Made by a program: the position numbers and the translations under genes. Shown here piece by piece: positions 22,605-25,508 of a stretch of DNA of 25,508 bases. The DNA is taken from positions 1-25,508 of the forward strand of contig JABJBD010000033.1 in the NCBI GenBank assembly GCA_018668795.1, given 5' to 3'. A model generated the notes under the pieces. That model saw only the letters and a list, made by a program, of their open reading frames with translations. It was not told the origin of the DNA and searched no databases. This stretch comes from Candidatus Puniceispirillum sp. (GTDB lineage: Bacteria; Pseudomonadota; Alphaproteobacteria; Puniceispirillales; Puniceispirillaceae). The first letter of the stretch is position 1, and each line of letters opens with the position of its first letter.

Positions 22605-23354
22605 TTATATAACCTTTGCTTCATTTTTCAATTTATCGACAAGCTCGCCAACATCCGACACTTTGATGCCAGCTGAGCGGGCTTCAGGCTCTTCGACTTT
22701 GACAATGCTCAGACGCGGGCTGACATCAACGCCAAGCTCTTCGACGCTGATGCTGTCGAGGGGCTTTTTCTTGGCCTTCATAATATTGGGTAGTGATGCA
22801 TAGCGCGGCTCATTCAGGCGCAAATCAACAGTCACAATAGCTGGCATCGCAATTTCAAGATGCTCAAGACCGCCATCGACTTCGCGGATGATCTTGGCTT
22901 TGTCGCCGCTAAGCTCAATACCGGACACAAAGGTGCCTTGTGCCCAGCCAAGCAAGGCGGCAAGCATCTGGCCTGTCTGGTTACAATCATCGTCAATCGC
23001 CTGTTTGCCGACAAGAACCAACTCAGGTGATTCTTTTTCGACAACAGCTTTCAAAAGCTTGGCAACAGCCAATGGTTCGATGTCATGCGAGGCTTCGATA
23101 TGGATGCCGCGATCAGCACCCATGGCCAAAGCCGTACGAATGGTTTCCTGATTCTGGCTTGGGCCAATTGAAACGGCAACAACTTCTTCGGCTGTGCCCG
23201 CTTCGCGCAGACGCAACGCCTGTTCAACAGCAATTTCGTCAAACGGGTTCATCGCCATTTTGACATTTGCCAGCTCAACGCCAGACTGGTCAGCTTTGAC
23301 GCGCACTTTGACATTGTAGTCAATAACCCGTTTTACCGGCACCACTATTTTCAT
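22605..23354 (-). CDS. etfB: Electron transfer flavoprotein subunit beta
   Basis: This is the AMP-binding partner of EtfA. From ATG 23354 the protein has 249 residues and starts MKIVVPVKRVIDYNVKVRVK, the standard beginning; GGAG eight bases ahead supports it, while a TTG eight codons upstream does not look used. It has MNPFDEIAVEQALRLREAG, LVLVGKQAIDDDCNQTGQML (about 112-131, nucleotide site) and the ETF-beta signature around 175-199 (VDLRLNEPRYASLPNIMKAK, then KKPL). The 77-base gap from the adenosyltransferase gene may hold a separate promoter, but none is convincing. Confidence 0.97.
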   Translation of the reverse strand: MKIVVPVKRVIDYNVKVRVKADQSGVELANVKMAMNPFDEIAVEQALRLREAGTAEEVVAVSIGPSQNQETIRTALAMGADRGIHIEASHDIEPLAVAKLLKAVVEKESPELVLVGKQAIDDDCNQTGQMLAALLGWAQGTFVSGIELSGDKAKIIREVDGGLEHLEIAMPAIVTVDLRLNEPRYASLPNIMKAKKKPLDSISVEELGVDVSPRLSIVKVEEPEARSAGIKVSDVGELVDKLKNEAKVI

Positions 23355-23431
23355 ATCTATTTCTCCAGTTCGAAACAAACCAAGCTAAATTTAGATGCTA
23401 AAAATTAGACTGGCTAGAATAAAAAACCTGT

Positions 23432-24016
23432 CTAATTCTGCCCAGAATTTTGCCCGGGACGCCATAAAACGTCAGTCTTGCCATTTTCATTCAACCGACG
23501 CGCCAGAACAAATAGATGATCCGACAGGCGATTTATATATTGCATGGCTGGCACATTGACAACTTCTTCGGCGGATAGCTCGGTCATATGGCGTTCAGCG
23601 CGGCGCACAACAGTCCGCGCCAGATGCAACCATGCTGATGCGGGACTACCGCCAGGTAGAATGAAAGAATTAAGCGGTTGTAGATCCGCATTCATCATAT
23701 CAATTTCGTCTTCAAGCCGTTGCACCTGCGTTTCGGTGATACGCAAAGCTGGCTGGTCAGTTTCGGGTGTGGCGATATCGGCACCTAGATCAAACAGGTC
23801 ATTTTGAATCCGACTCAGCATCTCGTCGGCCTCTTTTGTAGTGGCATCATCGGATGTGTCGCAATGCAGGCGCGCCAGCCCAATAACCGAGTTGGCTTCA
23901 TCGACTTCACCAAATGCTGAAGGCCGACGCGCATGTTTCGACACGCGCATACCATTGACCAGGCTTGTATCGCCGCCATCGCCCGTGCGCGTGTAGATTT
24001 TATTTAATTTAACCAT
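23432..24016 (-). CDS. ATP:cob(I)alamin adenosyltransferase (PduO type)
   Basis: Enzymes of this family transfer the adenosyl group of ATP to cob(I)alamin, making adenosylcobalamin, the cofactor of methylmalonyl-CoA mutase among others. The 194-residue protein has the ATP-binding N terminus KIYTRTGDGGDTSL (about 6-19), a second block FGEVDEANSVIGLAR, and the active-site helix TVVRRAERHM (about 135-144). NRLSDHLFVLARRLN (about 162-176) is the other hallmark. GGGG lies five bases ahead of the ATG. It sits between the HIG1-like gene and etfB, a neighbourhood repeated in many alphaproteobacteria. No methylmalonyl-CoA mutase gene lies in this window. Confidence 0.94.
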   Translation of the reverse strand: MVKLNKIYTRTGDGGDTSLVNGMRVSKHARRPSAFGEVDEANSVIGLARLHCDTSDDATTKEADEMLSRIQNDLFDLGADIATPETDQPALRITETQVQRLEDEIDMMNADLQPLNSFILPGGSPASAWLHLARTVVRRAERHMTELSAEEVVNVPAMQYINRLSDHLFVLARRLNENGKTDVLWRPGQNSGQN

Positions 24017-24050
24017 GTGACCCCCATAGAATCTTTGGATATGTGTGATA

Positions 24051-24251
24051 TCAGCCGTTTGTTTTACGATACCACATGAGACCGAGAATAACGATCAACG
24101 CGATGGCTTGAAAAATAATCCGGTAACGCATGATGCGGTTAGAATTTTTAACATTATAGTCACCACCGCGCGCCATTGTCAGCACGCCCCACCCAAGAAT
24201 AGCCGCGACAATCAGTAATGCTACGGTCAAGATAATCTGATCAATCGACAT
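24051..24251 (-). CDS. HIG1-like twin-transmembrane protein (66 residues)
   Basis: The protein has two hydrophobic segments, at about residues 6-26 and 47-61. They are joined by a polar loop reading RGGDYNVKNSNRIMRYRIIFQ. The part R-Y-R-I-I-F-Q matches the core (H/R)xRx3Q of the HIG1 motif known from mitochondrial Rcf1-type proteins, which support cytochrome oxidase and respiratory supercomplexes. AGGA six bases ahead of the ATG supports the start. It lies 34 bases ahead of the adenosyltransferase gene and 46 bases after folD. A respiratory-chain role is inference from the motif and the nearby ETF genes. Confidence 0.85.
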   Translation of the reverse strand: MSIDQIILTVALLIVAAILGWGVLTMARGGDYNVKNSNRIMRYRIIFQAIALIVILGLMWYRKTNG

Positions 24252-24297
24252 GCTATTCCTGGCTCCATAAAGAGATCATAAAGTGGGTCACGATTGC

Positions 24298-25191
24298 CTA
24301 TATGTCGGCAATTTCAACATTGAAACGGCGCGCCGCCGCAACAGCCGTATTCCGCAAAAGACAGGCAATGGTCATCGGGCCGACACCGCCAGGTACAGGT
24401 GTGATCGCCCCTGCTTTGGCTGCCGCCGAATCATAGTCAACGTCACCAGTCAGGCGGAATTTCCCTTCGCCGCGCTCAGGTGCTGCGACGCGGTTGATGC
24501 CCACATCAATAACTGTCGCGCCCTGTTTGACATAATCACCATCAATCATTTCCGCACGACCTACCGCCGCAACCAGAATGTCGGCACGTGCGCAGACCTC
24601 TTTGAGATCCTTGGTGCGTGAATGCGCGATAGTCACAGTGCAACTTTCTTTTAGCAGTAATTGCGCCATTGGCTTGCCAACAATATTTGACCGACCAACA
24701 ACAACGGCATTCAGGCCTGATAAGCTACCAAGCTGATCGCGCAACAATAATAGACAGCCATAAGGTGTGCAGGGCACAAGCGAGTCCTGACCCGTTGCTA
24801 GCAAACCAGCATTGACCACGTGGAAACCGTCAACGTCTTTTTCTGGTGCCACGGCATTGATTACCGCATCTTCATCTATCTGATCAGGAAGTGGCAGCTG
24901 GACAAGGATACCATCGACAGCATCGTCATTATTCATCTCTTCGATAAGCGCTAGCAAGGTGGCTTGATCGGTATTGACGTCAAGCTTATGTTCGATTGAA
25001 CGCATGCCTGCCGCTTCGGTGCGTTCGATTTTATTGCGGACATAGACTTTGCTGGCCGAATTTTCGCCAACAAGCACAACAGCAAGCGCCGGGGGACGGC
25101 CAATCGCAGCCTTGATTTTGCTGGCTTCTACCGCAACGGCTTCAACTAGTTTTTCCGAAAAAGCTTTTCCGTCAATGATCTTTGTTTCCAT
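24298..25191 (-). CDS. folD: Methylenetetrahydrofolate dehydrogenase / methenyltetrahydrofolate cyclohydrolase
   Basis: This bifunctional enzyme interconverts 5,10-methylene-, 5,10-methenyl- and 10-formyl-tetrahydrofolate with NADP, supplying one-carbon units. The 297-residue length is typical. Active-site Tyr50 and Lys54 are in SKVYVRNKIE, the DGILVQLPLP block (93-102) carries a conserved Gln, and Asp121 is in KDVDGF. The NADP site is VVVGRSNIVGKPMAQLLL (163-180), and PVPGGVGPMT (265-274) completes the signature. A GGGGAG sequence about 12 bases ahead of the ATG is somewhat distant. In several alphaproteobacteria a DUF167 gene lies between yggT and folD; the 116-base gap here has none. Confidence 0.97.
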   Translation of the reverse strand: METKIIDGKAFSEKLVEAVAVEASKIKAAIGRPPALAVVLVGENSASKVYVRNKIERTEAAGMRSIEHKLDVNTDQATLLALIEEMNNDDAVDGILVQLPLPDQIDEDAVINAVAPEKDVDGFHVVNAGLLATGQDSLVPCTPYGCLLLLRDQLGSLSGLNAVVVGRSNIVGKPMAQLLLKESCTVTIAHSRTKDLKEVCARADILVAAVGRAEMIDGDYVKQGATVIDVGINRVAAPERGEGKFRLTGDVDYDSAAAKAGAITPVPGGVGPMTIACLLRNTAVAAARRFNVEIADI

Positions 25192-25307
25192 GGCTAGTCA
25201 TAACTCCCCTGTAAAATAAATCTTAAGATTACGTGTTATATATTGGTATGCAGGCGCATTTAAATAGATAGTGATCCTAGGTCTAAGTGACGCAGGTGAT
25301 TATGTCT

Positions 25308-25508
25308 CTAGGCAAGGCTGTTGATAAGCAGGTTTCGGATGAATTGTGCAGCCAGAAACAGAACAATCGGACTGAGGTCAATGCCCCCTAGATCAGGCAG
25401 GAAACGTCGCACTTGACGCAAAATAGGTTCATGCAAACGTGCCAGAACATTGATGATCATGCGTACGGCAGGTTGCCAAGGATTAATAATCTTGAACGCA
25501 ACTAGCCA
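25308..25508 (-). CDS. YggT family membrane protein (partial, C-terminal part)
   Basis: The last 66 codons of a minus-strand gene run off the right edge and end with TAG at 25310-25308. The visible chain shows AFKIINPWQPAVRMI, then LHEPILRQVRRFLPDLGGIDLSPIVLFLAAQFI split across two stretches. This is the second half of a YggT repeat: an amphipathic part, the RRFLP-x-GGIDLSP signature and a final membrane segment. YggT proteins are small integral membrane proteins, linked by some work to osmotic tolerance or cell-division positioning, with no settled function. The neighbour folD and the strand fit the usual yggT-folD cluster. Confidence 0.9.
   Translation of the reverse strand, partial: WLVAFKIINPWQPAVRMIINVLARLHEPILRQVRRFLPDLGGIDLSPIVLFLAAQFIRNLLINSLA

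Noticed and set aside
23404..23434. Possible promoter ahead of etfB (TAGACA, 19-base spacer, TCTAAT on the minus strand)
   Set aside because: The spacer is too long and the -35 overlaps the previous stop codon; it is too weak to list.

Overview
The window looks like a chromosomal segment of an alphaproteobacterium with moderate GC and tight gene packing. The evidence is the gene order: atpD-atpC facing rppH, obgE-proB-proA-nadD-rsfS-rlmH-gpmI-ctpA, argH-lptM-lysA beside a divergent tlpA, and an etfBA/cobalamin adenosyltransferase/HIG1-like protein/folD/yggT block. All of these are familiar alphaproteobacterial neighbourhoods. The moderate GC and the apparent loss of usual intervening genes would suit a marine lineage such as the SAR116 clade, but that placement is inference. 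I see no rRNA, tRNA, CRISPR array, insertion sequence, phage gene or origin.

Layout. Positions 1-1305: the 3' end of the F1F0 ATP synthase operon on the + strand (atpD fragment, atpC, strong terminator). Positions 1332-11341: a long minus-strand series, read from right to left. It starts at a near-consensus promoter with a long leader, then rplU-rpmA and a terminator, then obgE-proB-proA-nadD-rsfS-rlmH-gpmI-ctpA-rppH (ribosome assembly, proline and NAD synthesis, glycolysis, periplasmic proteolysis, RNA decapping). Positions 11482-12702: an enolase-superfamily sugar-acid dehydratase-like gene on the minus strand, divergent from a + strand block at 12830-17376. That block holds a DM13 membrane protein, a class IIA HAD protein, folB, a methyltransferase, a chorismate mutase and a prephenate dehydrogenase. 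Positions 17373-21014: a minus-strand block of a DUF218/YdcF protein, lysA, a tiny LptM-type lipoprotein and argH. Positions 21041-21673: a + strand Tat-exported TlpA-like thioredoxin. Positions 21670-25508: a minus-strand block, transcribed yggT (partial), folD, HIG1-like twin-membrane protein, PduO-type cobalamin adenosyltransferase, etfB, etfA.

Most of the content is core metabolism and translation: ATP synthesis, proline, tyrosine/phenylalanine, lysine, arginine, NAD and folate/one-carbon synthesis, electron transfer and ribosome maturation. The observations most worth following are these. (1) The GalD-like enolase-superfamily enzyme keeps every catalytic position of galactonate dehydratase at exact spacing, except that the first metal-ligand Asp is Gly. 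(2) The rplU leader of about 180 nt has two mutually exclusive hairpins. (3) Two convergent gene pairs overlap their stop codons in a CTAG palindrome. (4) rsfS seems to lack any AUG start and has a well-placed ATT or a TTG. (5) Two short tandem repeats occur, one of them in the Tat signal of the thioredoxin. (6) Several genes that I expect from other alphaproteobacteria are absent from their usual places (envC, hisC, ftsEX). I did not find a convincing wholly new multi-gene system.
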